From contig NZ_JACSPS010000002.1 in NCBI RefSeq assembly GCF_014837035.1, positions 186,001 to 250,000 on the forward strand: DNA of 64,000 bases, in the 5' to 3' direction. The stretch is from Kaistella pullorum. Lineage in GTDB: Bacteria > Bacteroidota > Bacteroidia > Flavobacteriales > Weeksellaceae. Shown piece after piece: positions 15,945-24,311 of this stretch; position 1 is the stretch's first letter; each line of letters begins with the position of its first letter. A program made the position numbers and the translations under genes. The notes below the pieces were generated by a model. The model saw nothing but the letters and a program-made list of their open reading frames with translations, made no database searches and was not told the DNA's origin.

Positions 15945-18539
15945 ATGAAAAACAGAAATTTACCTTTGAAAATTGCGGCAGTTTGTCTGATGTTTTCTTT
16001 TGGTAACACGTCTGCACAGGATTTCCAGTCCATAATAAAGCAGCACATGTCATCGAAGAATACATTTATGAAAGCCGACCTCAATAATTTCGAGATTATC
16101 GCACAGGATTTTTCGAAATCGATGAATGCGGATGTAATTAAAGTTCAGCAGTCGTACAACGGAATTCCGGTTTACAACGCGGTGGCTACAGCACTTGTAA
16201 AAGACAGCAGGATCAATTATTTTACCGATAATTTTGCAAAGACTTACACTCATGTATCGCAGCCTTCATCGGCGCGCGCAGAGAAATCCATCTTCCAGAA
16301 CGTAGCACAGACTCTTAACCTGAAAAACAGTGCAAATTACAGATTAATCAGCATTAAAGATGCAGATTTGGACGTGCCGTTCGTGAAAACAAGAATGGTG
16401 TATTACCTTACGCCAGCCAATGACCTGAAGCTTTGCCACGAGTTCGTATTTGAAGAAAAAGGAACATCAAATTACTGGGATATCTTAGCTGATGCTGCTA
16501 CCGGTGAAATATTAAGCAAAGAAAACCTTACCGTGTCCTGCTCATTTAAGCATGATGCCTATCACCACGATTATTCGGCACATACACCGGAAGGCTTTTT
16601 AAATGATTTCTCAAATACCGCAAAAGCAGTAGCAGCAGCTCCGCAGGACGCGAGTTACCGCGTATTTCCACTACCTGTGGAAAGCCCAAGCCACGGTGGA
16701 CGTCAGTTGGTTTCAAATCCTTGGTTTGCAGATGCCTCACCTGAAGGTTGGCACACAATTCCGGGCGGAACTTACACCGGAACTTACACCACAACCCGCG
16801 GAAACAATGTGATGGCTTATGAAGACAAGGCCAACAACAATGCACCGGGAGCCTATGCAGATGGTGGCGCAAGCCGCGTTTTTGATTTCCCGTTTACGGT
16901 AAATGATACAGCAGGTAACATGAATGCAGCTATCTCGAACCTTTTCTATGTAAATAACAAGATTCACGATATTTTCTATCGTCTTGGTTTCACTGAGACT
17001 GCGCGTAACTTCCAGGCCTGGAACTTCGGAAAAGGCGGCAATCAGAATGATTATGTTCAGGCTGAAGCACAGGATGGCGGTGGTACAAATAACGCAAACT
17101 TTGCTACGCCGGGTGACGGTACGCGTCCAAGAATGCAGATGTACCTTTGGGATCCGTCTGTGATTGAGCGTGTGTATTATAATTCACCTCCTGAAGCCGT
17201 GGGTCGCGTAGTACAGAACTACATTTCCACCACTTTCGGACCAGCACTTACGGCAACGGGAGTTACAGCTGATGTGAAACTTTCACCGGTTCTGGATGCA
17301 TGTACAGCATTACCTGCAGGTTCACTTACGGGTCTTATTGGCCTGGTAGAAAGAGGAAGCTGCGATTTTGTGGTTAAAGTTAAAAATGCACAGAATGCCG
17401 GCGCCGTAGCTGCTATTATTTATAGCTTACCAACATCTACTCCTACAGCAGGTATGGCCGGCGTAGACCCTACGATCACGATTCCTTCGGTACTTATTGA
17501 GAATTCAGAAGGAGTTTACATGAAAGGTTTGCTGCAGGCATCTGCTCCTGTAAATATTACGCTGAAGTACGATCCACTGATGCAGAAAACGCGTGACGGA
17601 AGTTTTGATAACGGAATCGTAATTCATGAATACGGTCACGGAATTTCTACAAGATTGGTAGGGCAGCTGAGCTCTTCGATAAACAAAGAACAGATGGGTG
17701 AGGGCTGGTCAGATTTCTTTGCTTTGATGCTTACCAACCGTCCGGGAGATGACGCTTCAGTTCCACGTGGAATCGGGACTTATGCTACTACGGAACCAAT
17801 TACAGGTTTAGGGATTCGCCCGGCACAGTATTCACCGGATTTTGGAATTAATAATTATGAATACGGTGACACAAACGGAATGGAATATACCAACACTGCT
17901 GGCGCACTTGTTCCTGATGTTCACTCTATCGGTTTCGTGTGGGCAAGCATGCTTTGGGATCTGCACTGGAAATATGTTGAAAAGTACGGTTATGCATCAG
18001 ATGTGATGGCCAACCCGAACAGTGGAAGTGCAAGAGTTCTTCAGCTTGTAGTTGACGCACTTAAACTTACGCCTACAAATCCAGGATTTATCCAGGGTCG
18101 AAACGCTATTTTGGCTGCCGAAGAAGCTACAACAGGCAAACAGGATAAATGCATGATTTGGAGCGTATTTGCAAGACGCGGTCTTGGGGTTAATGCTTCA
18201 GCAGGGTCAGCAACTAACATCAATGATCAGCAAGGTGACTACACAGAACCGGCACCTGACCCGGCATGTACTACGCTTGCTACTGGTAATGTGGCTGCGG
18301 ATCGTGGAATCACGATCTATCCGAACCCGGCGAAGAACGAATTCTTCCTGCAAACTTCTAAAAACATTGCGGGTAAAGTAATGGTTCAGATCTACGATGC
18401 TTCAGGGAAGCTAGTAACGAGCCAAAAAGTGGCTGCCTCTGAGGCGGTGAATACACAGTCGCTGCCAAATGGCGTATACGTCGTGAAAGCTTCAGGATTG
18501 GGTATAGATTATTCATCTAAACTGATTATCAGAAAGTAA
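15945..18539 (+). CDS. Secreted M36 (fungalysin) zinc metallopeptidase with PA and T9SS domains
   Basis: 864 residues. Signal peptide 1-24 (GNTSAQ). An FTP-type propeptide reaches ~200 (FEIIAQDFSKS, VQQSYNGIPVYNAVATALV). The M36 catalytic domain carries HEYGHGIS (His561, Glu562, His565) and the third ligand in EGWSDFFALM (Glu586). A PA domain is inserted at ~430-530 (GLVERGSCDFVVKVKNAQ). It ends with a type A T9SS sorting domain (~785-864, ITIYPNPAKNEF). An extracellular protease likely activated by loss of the propeptide. Its sorting domain is strikingly like that of the next gene. Confidence 0.95.
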   Translation: MKNRNLPLKIAAVCLMFSFGNTSAQDFQSIIKQHMSSKNTFMKADLNNFEIIAQDFSKSMNADVIKVQQSYNGIPVYNAVATALVKDSRINYFTDNFAKTYTHVSQPSSARAEKSIFQNVAQTLNLKNSANYRLISIKDADLDVPFVKTRMVYYLTPANDLKLCHEFVFEEKGTSNYWDILADAATGEILSKENLTVSCSFKHDAYHHDYSAHTPEGFLNDFSNTAKAVAAAPQDASYRVFPLPVESPSHGGRQLVSNPWFADASPEGWHTIPGGTYTGTYTTTRGNNVMAYEDKANNNAPGAYADGGASRVFDFPFTVNDTAGNMNAAISNLFYVNNKIHDIFYRLGFTETARNFQAWNFGKGGNQNDYVQAEAQDGGGTNNANFATPGDGTRPRMQMYLWDPSVIERVYYNSPPEAVGRVVQNYISTTFGPALTATGVTADVKLSPVLDACTALPAGSLTGLIGLVERGSCDFVVKVKNAQNAGAVAAIIYSLPTSTPTAGMAGVDPTITIPSVLIENSEGVYMKGLLQASAPVNITLKYDPLMQKTRDGSFDNGIVIHEYGHGISTRLVGQLSSSINKEQMGEGWSDFFALMLTNRPGDDASVPRGIGTYATTEPITGLGIRPAQYSPDFGINNYEYGDTNGMEYTNTAGALVPDVHSIGFVWASMLWDLHWKYVEKYGYASDVMANPNSGSARVLQLVVDALKLTPTNPGFIQGRNAILAAEEATTGKQDKCMIWSVFARRGLGVNASAGSATNINDQQGDYTEPAPDPACTTLATGNVAADRGITIYPNPAKNEFFLQTSKNIAGKVMVQIYDASGKLVTSQKVAASEAVNTQSLPNGVYVVKASGLGIDYSSKLIIRK

Positions 18540-18561
18540 TTTCAAGAATCAGATTTCTAAT

Positions 18562-18590
18562 AGCCGCTCTGCTTTTGCAGGGCGGTTTTG
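18562..18590 (+). terminator. Terminator of the M36 peptidase gene
   Basis: A 9-bp stem with one G-T pair (18564-18572 with 18577-18585), loop TTTT, followed by TTTTGTTT. Confidence 0.8.
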
Positions 18591-18726
18591 TTTGCGGGAT
18601 GGTTCTACTGCATTTTTTTGGAGTGATCGTTTCGCTTTTGCCGCTCGATACCTGTACCGGTTGTATATATTTTTAATCATCGTTAAAATTTTGATAACTT
18701 TAATTTACTAAAAACACACACACATC

Positions 18727-19455
18727 ATGAAAAAAATTTACATTCTCATTTTCGCAGTACTTTCAAGCGTTGCGTGGTCACAGCCTTACAGTCACTTGCT
18801 GCAAAGTACTGATTGGACAATCATGAAAATTAATTGGTATGGTACCGATTATTATCCGCCCGAGTCCTTTAAAGAATCCGGCAAAGTGATTTTTAATGCT
18901 CAAAATAATACATTCGAATCACGTTTTTTTAACTACTGTACTGGTCAGCTTACATTCGGTCCGAATAACGCGGCTTACTTCCAGCTTCAAAACCTCGTCA
19001 GATCCTACATAGATATTTGGGATCCGGGACTTCAGGAGATGCGGGATTTCGACAACATAGTGATGGATTTTTATTATCCGTCGCAACCTTTAGACCGTTT
19101 CTATTTTGAGTATAACGAGGTGTCTGCCGGTAGAAATCTGGTAGTTACCAATCCGGCAGGTCATAAGATATTCTATTCGAATTTAGTTTTAGGCAGCAGC
19201 GGCGTCCTAACTTCAGATAAATGCGGTACAATCTATCCAAATCCGGCGAAAAATGAATTCTATATCAAACCCGCTAAAAACGGGTTAGGAAAAATACATG
19301 TCGAAATCTTCGACGCAACCGGCAAATTAGTTTCAACCCAAAAAATTTCAGGCTCTGAAGCCGTAGATACGCACGCATTGCCAAATGGCGTGTACGTCGT
19401 AAAAGCTTTAGGCCGGGACACGAATTATTCAACCAAACTGTTAATTAAAAAGTAG
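18727..19455 (+). CDS. Secreted protein of unknown function with a T9SS type A sorting domain
   Basis: 242 residues. Signal peptide 1-18 (LSSVAWSQ). The ~145-residue middle is rich in aromatic residues and beta strands (GKVIFNAQNNTFESRFFNYC, then QLTFGPNNAAYFQL), possibly a lipocalin-like barrel, but I do not recognise a family. The C-terminal ~75 residues form a type A sorting domain with TIYPNPAKNEFYIKP and LPNGVYVVKA, nearly the same as the end of the M36 peptidase just upstream. It likely travels through the type IX system. Standalone gene. Confidence 0.85.
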   Translation: MKKIYILIFAVLSSVAWSQPYSHLLQSTDWTIMKINWYGTDYYPPESFKESGKVIFNAQNNTFESRFFNYCTGQLTFGPNNAAYFQLQNLVRSYIDIWDPGLQEMRDFDNIVMDFYYPSQPLDRFYFEYNEVSAGRNLVVTNPAGHKIFYSNLVLGSSGVLTSDKCGTIYPNPAKNEFYIKPAKNGLGKIHVEIFDATGKLVSTQKISGSEAVDTHALPNGVYVVKALGRDTNYSTKLLIKK

Positions 19456-19533
19456 GCTTGCAACTGTATTATCATTTTCGCTGCCTGCATTTTGGCGCAG
19501 TCGTGTAGAATGCACCGGCATTTCAGCAACAAA

Positions 19534-19563
19534 AAACCCACCAGAACAAATCTGATGGGTTTT
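19534..19563 (-). terminator. Terminator of rplS
   Basis: AAACCCACCAGA pairs with TCTGATGGGTTT (one wobble pair), loop ACAAA; on the minus strand it ends in a T run. It is 20 bases past the rplS stop. Confidence 0.85.
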
Positions 19564-19582
19564 CTTATGAAGTAAGTCTGAA

Positions 19583-19936
19583 TTACTTTTTGTATGCAGC
19601 GTCTTTGATTCTCGCTTTTTTACCACGTAGGTTACGGAAGTAGTAGATTCTCGCTCTGCGAACTTTACCTCTTCTGTCAACTTCAATTTTCTGAAGTGCA
19701 GGCATGTTAATAGGGAAAACTCTCTCTACACCTACATCACCACTCATTTTACGGATGGTGAAAGTCTTCGTAAGACCGGTACCTCTTAGCTGGATTACAG
19801 TTCCTTTGAAGAACTGAGTTCTCGTTTTAGCACCTTCTTTAATTTCGTAATACACAGTGATGGTGTCACCGGCTTTGAATTCAGGGAATTCTTTCTTAGC
19901 AATGTACTTGTCTTGTACGTACTTTAATAAATCCAT
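19583..19936 (-). CDS. rplS: 50S ribosomal protein L19
   Basis: 117 residues, the usual length. It opens MDLLKYVQDKYIAKKEFPEFKAGDTITV and holds the family core EGAKTRTQFFKGTVIQLRG and FTIRKMSGDVGVERVFP (given here in parts). It sits at the 30S-50S interface. Here it is alone, without the rpsP-rimM-trmD neighbours seen in many bacteria; this isolation is common in Bacteroidota. Own promoter and terminator. Confidence 0.97.
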   Translation of the reverse strand: MDLLKYVQDKYIAKKEFPEFKAGDTITVYYEIKEGAKTRTQFFKGTVIQLRGTGLTKTFTIRKMSGDVGVERVFPINMPALQKIEVDRRGKVRRARIYYFRNLRGKKARIKDAAYKK

Positions 19937-20008
19937 TTTTTAAATAAAAAATTTTTTGTCTAGCCAAGCAACATTCACGTCCTTCGTCAGAGGTTGATTA
20001 ACAGGCTG

Positions 20009-20039
20009 CAAAAATAGCACAAAAATTATTACCAGCCAA
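20009..20039 (-). promoter_or_regulatory. Bacteroidota-type promoter of rplS
   Basis: On the minus strand: TTG, a 20-base spacer, then TATTTTTG (20009-20016), a full match to the -33/-7 consensus, 72 bases upstream of the ATG. Confidence 0.8.
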
Positions 20040-20157
20040 CATCTTAACCGAAATAATGTCGTGTCCTTTTCATCAATTAAAAAACACTAATTCACCACTC
20101 AAAACTCAAACAGTCAAACAGTCAAATACTTTACACTCAAACTCCAACTCCTCATCT

Positions 20158-20312
20158 CAATCTGGGCGTGTCCCTCTTCGGTCATTTCACGCTCGCGGCC
20201 TGCGGCCGCTCGCGCTCCATTCCTCTCATCGGGTCGGGCTGTTCGCTATATCTCCTCGCCCCTTAGCAGGGGACAAGGGGGATGCCGCTGCCATCCCTCA
20301 CGCGGTACACGC
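20158..20312 (+). repeat. GC-rich structured intergenic segment, possible third copy of the dispersed repeat
   Basis: The 456-base gap between rplS and the CoA transferase holds this GC-rich patch in an otherwise AT-rich gap. It includes GCGGCC-TGC-GGCCGC and CCCCT-TAGC-AGGGG hairpins and no convincing gene. On the minus strand it reads GGGATGGCAGCGGCATCC, then a hairpin, then AGATATAGCGAACAGCCC, an order like the clear copies at 1316 and 36690. Membership is by eye and weak. Confidence 0.45.
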
Positions 20313-20392
20313 TGAAAATCAATGCCGTTTTTCAAAACCCTTAATCTCAAAAAAAAACCTAAATTTAGTAACCGAAAAAACGTGTAAAAACA

Positions 20393-21097
20393 ATGATCGA
20401 CAAAAGAGTAAAAAACGCCCAGGAAGCCATAGAAGGAATTTCCGACGGCATGACATTAATAGTAGGCGGCTTCGGCCTCTCCGGTATTCCGGAGAATTGT
20501 ATCAATCAATTGGTAGAAAGCAATGTCACCAACCTTACCTGTATTTCCAATAACGCCGGAGTAGACGATTTCGGCCTCGGACTTTTGCTTCAGAAAAAGC
20601 AAATCAAAAAGATGATCGCTTCCTATGTGGGAGAAAATGCTGAGTTCGAAAGACAGATGCTTTCCGGTGAACTGGAAGTGGAATTGACACCACAGGGAAC
20701 TTTAGCCGAAAAATGTCGCGCTGCACAACACGGAATTCCGGCATTTTATACACCTGCAGGCTATGGAACCGAAGTAGCTGAAGGCAAGGAAACAAATGAA
20801 TTTGACGGTAAGATGCATATCCTTGAGCATGCGTATAAAGCAGACTTCTCTATAGTAAAAGCCTGGAAAGGTGATTACGCAGGAAATTTAATATTTAGAG
20901 GAACTGCACGTAATTTCAATGCGCCAATGGCTGGCGCCGGAAAAATAACTATCGCTGAAGTGGAAGAACTTGTGGAACCGGGCGAACTGGATCCAAATCA
21001 AATTCACATCCCCGGAATTATGGTGCAGCGCATCTTTCAGGGTGAGAAATATGAAAAGAGAATCGAGCAGCGTACAACCCGAAAAAGAGAAGCATAA
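20393..21097 (+). CDS. scoA: 3-oxoacid CoA-transferase subunit A
   Basis: 234 residues. It starts [20 protein letters not shown] and carries the CoA-transferase I glycine loop [14 protein letters not shown] (residues ~23-36) and [21 protein letters not shown]. With subunit B it moves CoA from succinyl-CoA to acetoacetate (or a related acid) in ketone-body or short-chain acid metabolism. Its stop overlaps the start of subunit B by one base (TAATG). The acid specificity is family inference. Confidence 0.93.
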   Translation: MIDKRVKNAQEAIEGISDGMTLIVGGFGLSGIPENCINQLVESNVTNLTCISNNAGVDDFGLGLLLQKKQIKKMIASYVGENAEFERQMLSGELEVELTPQGTLAEKCRAAQHGIPAFYTPAGYGTEVAEGKETNEFDGKMHILEHAYKADFSIVKAWKGDYAGNLIFRGTARNFNAPMAGAGKITIAEVEELVEPGELDPNQIHIPGIMVQRIFQGEKYEKRIEQRTTRKREA

Positions 21098-21750
21098 TGT
21101 TGACAAAAGAACAAATCGCACATCGAATTTCAAAGGAAGTTAAAGACCGCTATTATGTAAATCTCGGTATTGGAATTCCCACTTTAGTCGCAAACTATGT
21201 TCCGCAGGACATTTCCGTGGAATTTCAGAGTGAAAATGGGGTGCTCGGGATGGGTCCTTTTCCTTACGAAGGCGAAGAGGATCCGGACTTAATTAATGCC
21301 GGAAAACAGACGATAACAACACTTCCGGGCGCTTCATTTTTCGATTCTGCTTTCAGTTTTGGAATGATCCGCAGCAAAAAAGTGGATCTTACCATTCTTG
21401 GAGCGATGGAAGTTTCCGAAAACGGTGATATAGCCAACTGGAAAATTCCGGGAAAATTGGTGAAAGGTATGGGCGGCGCCATGGATTTGGTGGCGTCGGC
21501 GGAGAATATTATCGTCGCGATGATGCACGTAAACAAAGCTGGTGAAAGCAAAATCCTCAAAAAATGTACGCTTCCCTTGACCGGAGTTGGTTGTGTGAAA
21601 AAAGTGGTGACCGAATTGGCTGTGATGGATGTTACGCCAAATGGTTTCAAACTTTTGGAGCGAGCGCCCGGAGTTTCAGTCGAGGATATTATTAAAGCCA
21701 CCGAAGCCGAACTCATCGTCGAAGGGGAAATTCCCGAAATGCAGGTCTAA
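21097..21750 (+). CDS. scoB: 3-oxoacid CoA-transferase subunit B
   Basis: 217 residues. NLGIGIPTLVANYVP and SENGVLGMGPFPYEGEEDPD are the family signatures; Glu46 of SENG is the usual catalytic glutamate that forms the glutamyl-CoA thioester. GAMEVSENGDIANWKIPGK and KGMGGAMDLV follow as expected. Translationally coupled to subunit A and followed by a terminator. Confidence 0.94.
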   Translation: MLTKEQIAHRISKEVKDRYYVNLGIGIPTLVANYVPQDISVEFQSENGVLGMGPFPYEGEEDPDLINAGKQTITTLPGASFFDSAFSFGMIRSKKVDLTILGAMEVSENGDIANWKIPGKLVKGMGGAMDLVASAENIIVAMMHVNKAGESKILKKCTLPLTGVGCVKKVVTELAVMDVTPNGFKLLERAPGVSVEDIIKATEAELIVEGEIPEMQV

Positions 21751-21771
21751 ATCAGATATCTAAAAAATTTC

Positions 21772-21801
21772 ATCCCTTTCAAATTTTTGAGAGGGATTTT
21801 T
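21772..21801 (+). terminator. Terminator of the scoAB operon (twin of the one at 22312)
   Basis: ATCCCTTTCAA pairs with TTGAGAGGGAT (one G-T pair), followed by five T. A near copy of the same hairpin, about 540 bases on, ends the next gene. Confidence 0.85.
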
Positions 21802-21914
21802 GTGCTGTTATAATAACAAAATTATTAAATATCGCCCAAAAGTGGGATTGTATAATAGGTATTCATAATCGAAATTTGTTTTTGTCAATATTTTATTAAT
21901 AAAAAAATAAAACT

Positions 21915-22238
21915 ATGAAAAAACTATTATTTGTGATTTCGCTTATTTTCGCCATGTCGCTGGTTTCTGTGAGTTGTTTTGAAGACCTCTTCGGCAGGGA
22001 CGAAGAAGAAGTTGTAGAACCGAGTGCGACGCAGCTTCCGGGCTATGATTTTACGTTTACCTGTCCTGCAGGCTCCCAAAACACGGTTCCAATCCCAAAA
22101 GGAACCGCAAAATGCCAGAAAGCGTATGAATATTTTGCAAAAGTCTATGGCTGTAATGAGGCAGATTATTTCAATGCGGCAAACTGCAAAATGTGTAATG
22201 ATTGTGGCATTGCAAATTACTGTACGGTGTGTAAATAG
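21915..22238 (+). CDS. Small cysteine-rich lipoprotein of unknown function
   Basis: 107 residues. Lipoprotein signal with Cys21 (SVSC). An acidic linker (GRDEEEVVEPSATQ) leads to a ~55-residue domain with eight cysteines, including the cluster CKMCNDCGIANYCTVCK at the C-terminus. The cysteines could form disulfides in the periplasm or bind metal. I do not recognise a family. It is a single-gene unit enclosed by two near-identical terminator hairpins. Confidence 0.75.
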   Translation: MKKLLFVISLIFAMSLVSVSCFEDLFGRDEEEVVEPSATQLPGYDFTFTCPAGSQNTVPIPKGTAKCQKAYEYFAKVYGCNEADYFNAANCKMCNDCGIANYCTVCK

Positions 22239-22311
22239 ATTTTAAGAATTTGCGCACGCTATAAAGCATGTCAACATATTTTTGATGTAGCTTTAAAATA
22301 TATCGCGTTTC

Positions 22312-22344
22312 ATCCCTTTCAATTTATTGAGAGGGATTTTTTTT
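22312..22344 (+). terminator. Terminator of the Cys-rich lipoprotein gene
   Basis: ATCCCTTTCAAT (22312-22323) pairs with ATTGAGAGGGAT (22326-22337), then a run of eight T. Nearly identical to the hairpin at 21772. Confidence 0.85.
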
Positions 22345-22442
22345 GGCGCTTTGCGAACAGAATTTTTATCTGAAATCAGAAGGTTTCGTAGATAATTATG
22401 CTCGAGATGACCCTCTTATTTGAAAAATATATCTAAAAACAT

Positions 22443-22472
22443 TTTGTAATAAACAAAAAATATCTAATTTTG
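22443..22472 (+). promoter_or_regulatory. Promoter of the arginine operon
   Basis: TTTG at 22443-22446, 18-base spacer, TAATTTTG at 22465-22472, a full Bacteroidota consensus match. The GTG start of the first gene follows 24 bases later, so the leader is short. The near-palindrome AATTAGATAAACG just downstream could hold an operator, unproven. Confidence 0.75.
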
Positions 22473-22496
22473 CCGACTTAATTAGATAAACGTACA

Positions 22497-23132
22497 GTGA
22501 ATACGAAATTTACAGTAAAAGTTGCAGAGGTGCAGGACTTAAAATATGTACCGGTAATCTTGAGAGAAATTGAGGAATCTGCTAAGGAACGCGGAACGGG
22601 AATCGCAAAACGTACCGCTTCTTACCTTGAAGAAAAAATTAATGAAGGCAAGGCTGTGATGGCTTTTTCTGCGGCCGGCGAGTGGGCCGGCTTCTGTTAT
22701 ATCGAAACCTGGAGCAATAAGACTTATGTGGCGAATTCCGGGTTGATAGTTTCCAGAAAATTCAGGAATGAAGGATTGGCTAGGAAAATCAAAGAAGTCA
22801 TTTTCGATTATTCCCGAACAAAATATCCCGACGCAAAACTTTTTGGCCTCACCACGGGACTTGCCGTGATGAAAATCAACAGCAATCTTGGTTATAAACC
22901 GGTTACTTACTCAGAGCTCACCCAGGATGATGTTTTCTGGAGTGGATGCCAAAGCTGCGTGAATTTCGAAATCCTCAAAAGCAAAGAGCGCAAAAACTGC
23001 CTTTGTACCGCAATGCTTTACAATCCAAGTGAAGCGAAAGAACCTGAAAATAGTAAAAAAACCGAAGCGGAAGATGACCAGAAGTTATTTTCAAAATTCA
23101 AAAAAATAAGAACAATGTTATGGAAAAAGTAG
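22497..23132 (+). CDS. GNAT N-acyltransferase, probable first enzyme of the arginine pathway (acylglutamate synthase)
   Basis: 211 residues, GTG start. GNAT fold across residues ~5-150 with the acyl-CoA loop RKFRNEGLARKIKE (Arg90-x-x-Gly93-x-Ala95). A later cysteine group, CQSCVNFEILK to NCLCTAM (about residues 160-180), is unusual for this fold and could bind metal. Being first in the operon and overlapping argG by 13 bases, it most likely transfers acetyl or succinyl from its CoA ester to glutamate, replacing classical ArgA/ArgJ. The ATG-less start is chosen because it follows the promoter closely and in frame. Confidence 0.8.
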   Translation: MNTKFTVKVAEVQDLKYVPVILREIEESAKERGTGIAKRTASYLEEKINEGKAVMAFSAAGEWAGFCYIETWSNKTYVANSGLIVSRKFRNEGLARKIKEVIFDYSRTKYPDAKLFGLTTGLAVMKINSNLGYKPVTYSELTQDDVFWSGCQSCVNFEILKSKERKNCLCTAMLYNPSEAKEPENSKKTEAEDDQKLFSKFKKIRTMLWKK

Positions 23133-24310
23133 TTTTAGCTTACAGTGGCGGACTCGATACTTCTTTTTGTGCCGTTTATCTCTCAAAAGTGAAGCAGCTT
23201 GAAGTTCATGCAGTCATGGTAAATCTCGGCGGTTTTTCCAATGAAGAAATCGCCAAAACTGAAGAGCGTGTTTATCAGTTGGGCGTAAAATCTTTCCACG
23301 TTATAGATGATGCGGAGAATTATTACGAAAAATGCATCAAATATTTGATATTCGGAAACGTTTTAAAAAATAATACCTATCCACTATCCGTAAGTTCAGA
23401 ACGCGTTTTCCAGGCGACCGCGATTGCGGGTTATGCGAAAGAAATCGGTGCAAAAGCCATAGCGCACGGAAGTACAGGTGCCGGAAATGATCAGGTTCGT
23501 TTTGACAGTATTTTTCAAATCCTTTTGCCTGAAATCGAAATTATCACACCAATCCGTGACCTCAAACTTTCCAGAAATGCAGAGATTGAATTTTTGAAAC
23601 AAAACGGCTTTGAAATCAACTTCGAAAAGTCGCAGTATTCTATCAATGAAGGCCTTTGGGGAACTTCGGTTGGCGGAAAAGAAACGCTGACTTCCAATCT
23701 GTCACTACTGGAAACCGCTTATCCAACTCAGGTTTCAAAAACCGAACATGAAGAAATGTCCATCACTTTCGAAAAAGGGGAAATTAAAGCTGTAAATGAT
23801 GAGGAATTTTCAAAACCGATCGAAGCAATCCAGAAAATCCAGGAAATTGCGCAGGCTTTCGGAATTGGCCGCGACACGCACGTTGGCGACACGATTATCG
23901 GAATTAAAGGCCGCGTAAGCTTCGAGGCCGCCGCACCTTTGATTATTTTGAAAGCGCATCATTTGCTGGAAAAACATACGCTGACGAAAAATCAGCTTTT
24001 AATTAAAGACCAGTTGAGCCTTTCTTATGGAAATTACCTTCACGACGGTCTCGTACTCGATCCCGTGATGAAAGACTTTGAAGCACTTTTCGAAAGCTCT
24101 CAGAAAACCGTCAACGGAAAAGTGAAAATTTTACTAAAACCCTATCATTTCAGTTTGATCGGAATTGAATCGCCAAACGATCTGATGTCTTCGGAGTTCG
24201 GTTCTTACGGCGAAATGAACAAAACATGGACGGAGGCCGACGTAAAAGGTTTTTCAAAAATATATTCGAATGCGCTGAGCATTTATTACCAGGTAAACAA
24301 TATGAAATAA
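23120..24310 (+). CDS. argG: Argininosuccinate synthase
   Basis: 396 residues, full length. The PP-loop ATP site is VLAYSGGLDTSF at the N-terminus; GSTGAGNDQVRFD and NEGLWGTSVGGKE follow as in the family. It joins citrulline and aspartate using ATP. Its start lies inside the end of the GNAT gene (13-base overlap), so translation is likely coupled. Confidence 0.96.
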   Translation: MEKVVLAYSGGLDTSFCAVYLSKVKQLEVHAVMVNLGGFSNEEIAKTEERVYQLGVKSFHVIDDAENYYEKCIKYLIFGNVLKNNTYPLSVSSERVFQATAIAGYAKEIGAKAIAHGSTGAGNDQVRFDSIFQILLPEIEIITPIRDLKLSRNAEIEFLKQNGFEINFEKSQYSINEGLWGTSVGGKETLTSNLSLLETAYPTQVSKTEHEEMSITFEKGEIKAVNDEEFSKPIEAIQKIQEIAQAFGIGRDTHVGDTIIGIKGRVSFEAAAPLIILKAHHLLEKHTLTKNQLLIKDQLSLSYGNYLHDGLVLDPVMKDFEALFESSQKTVNGKVKILLKPYHFSLIGIESPNDLMSSEFGSYGEMNKTWTEADVKGFSKIYSNALSIYYQVNNMK

Positions 24311-24311
24311 C

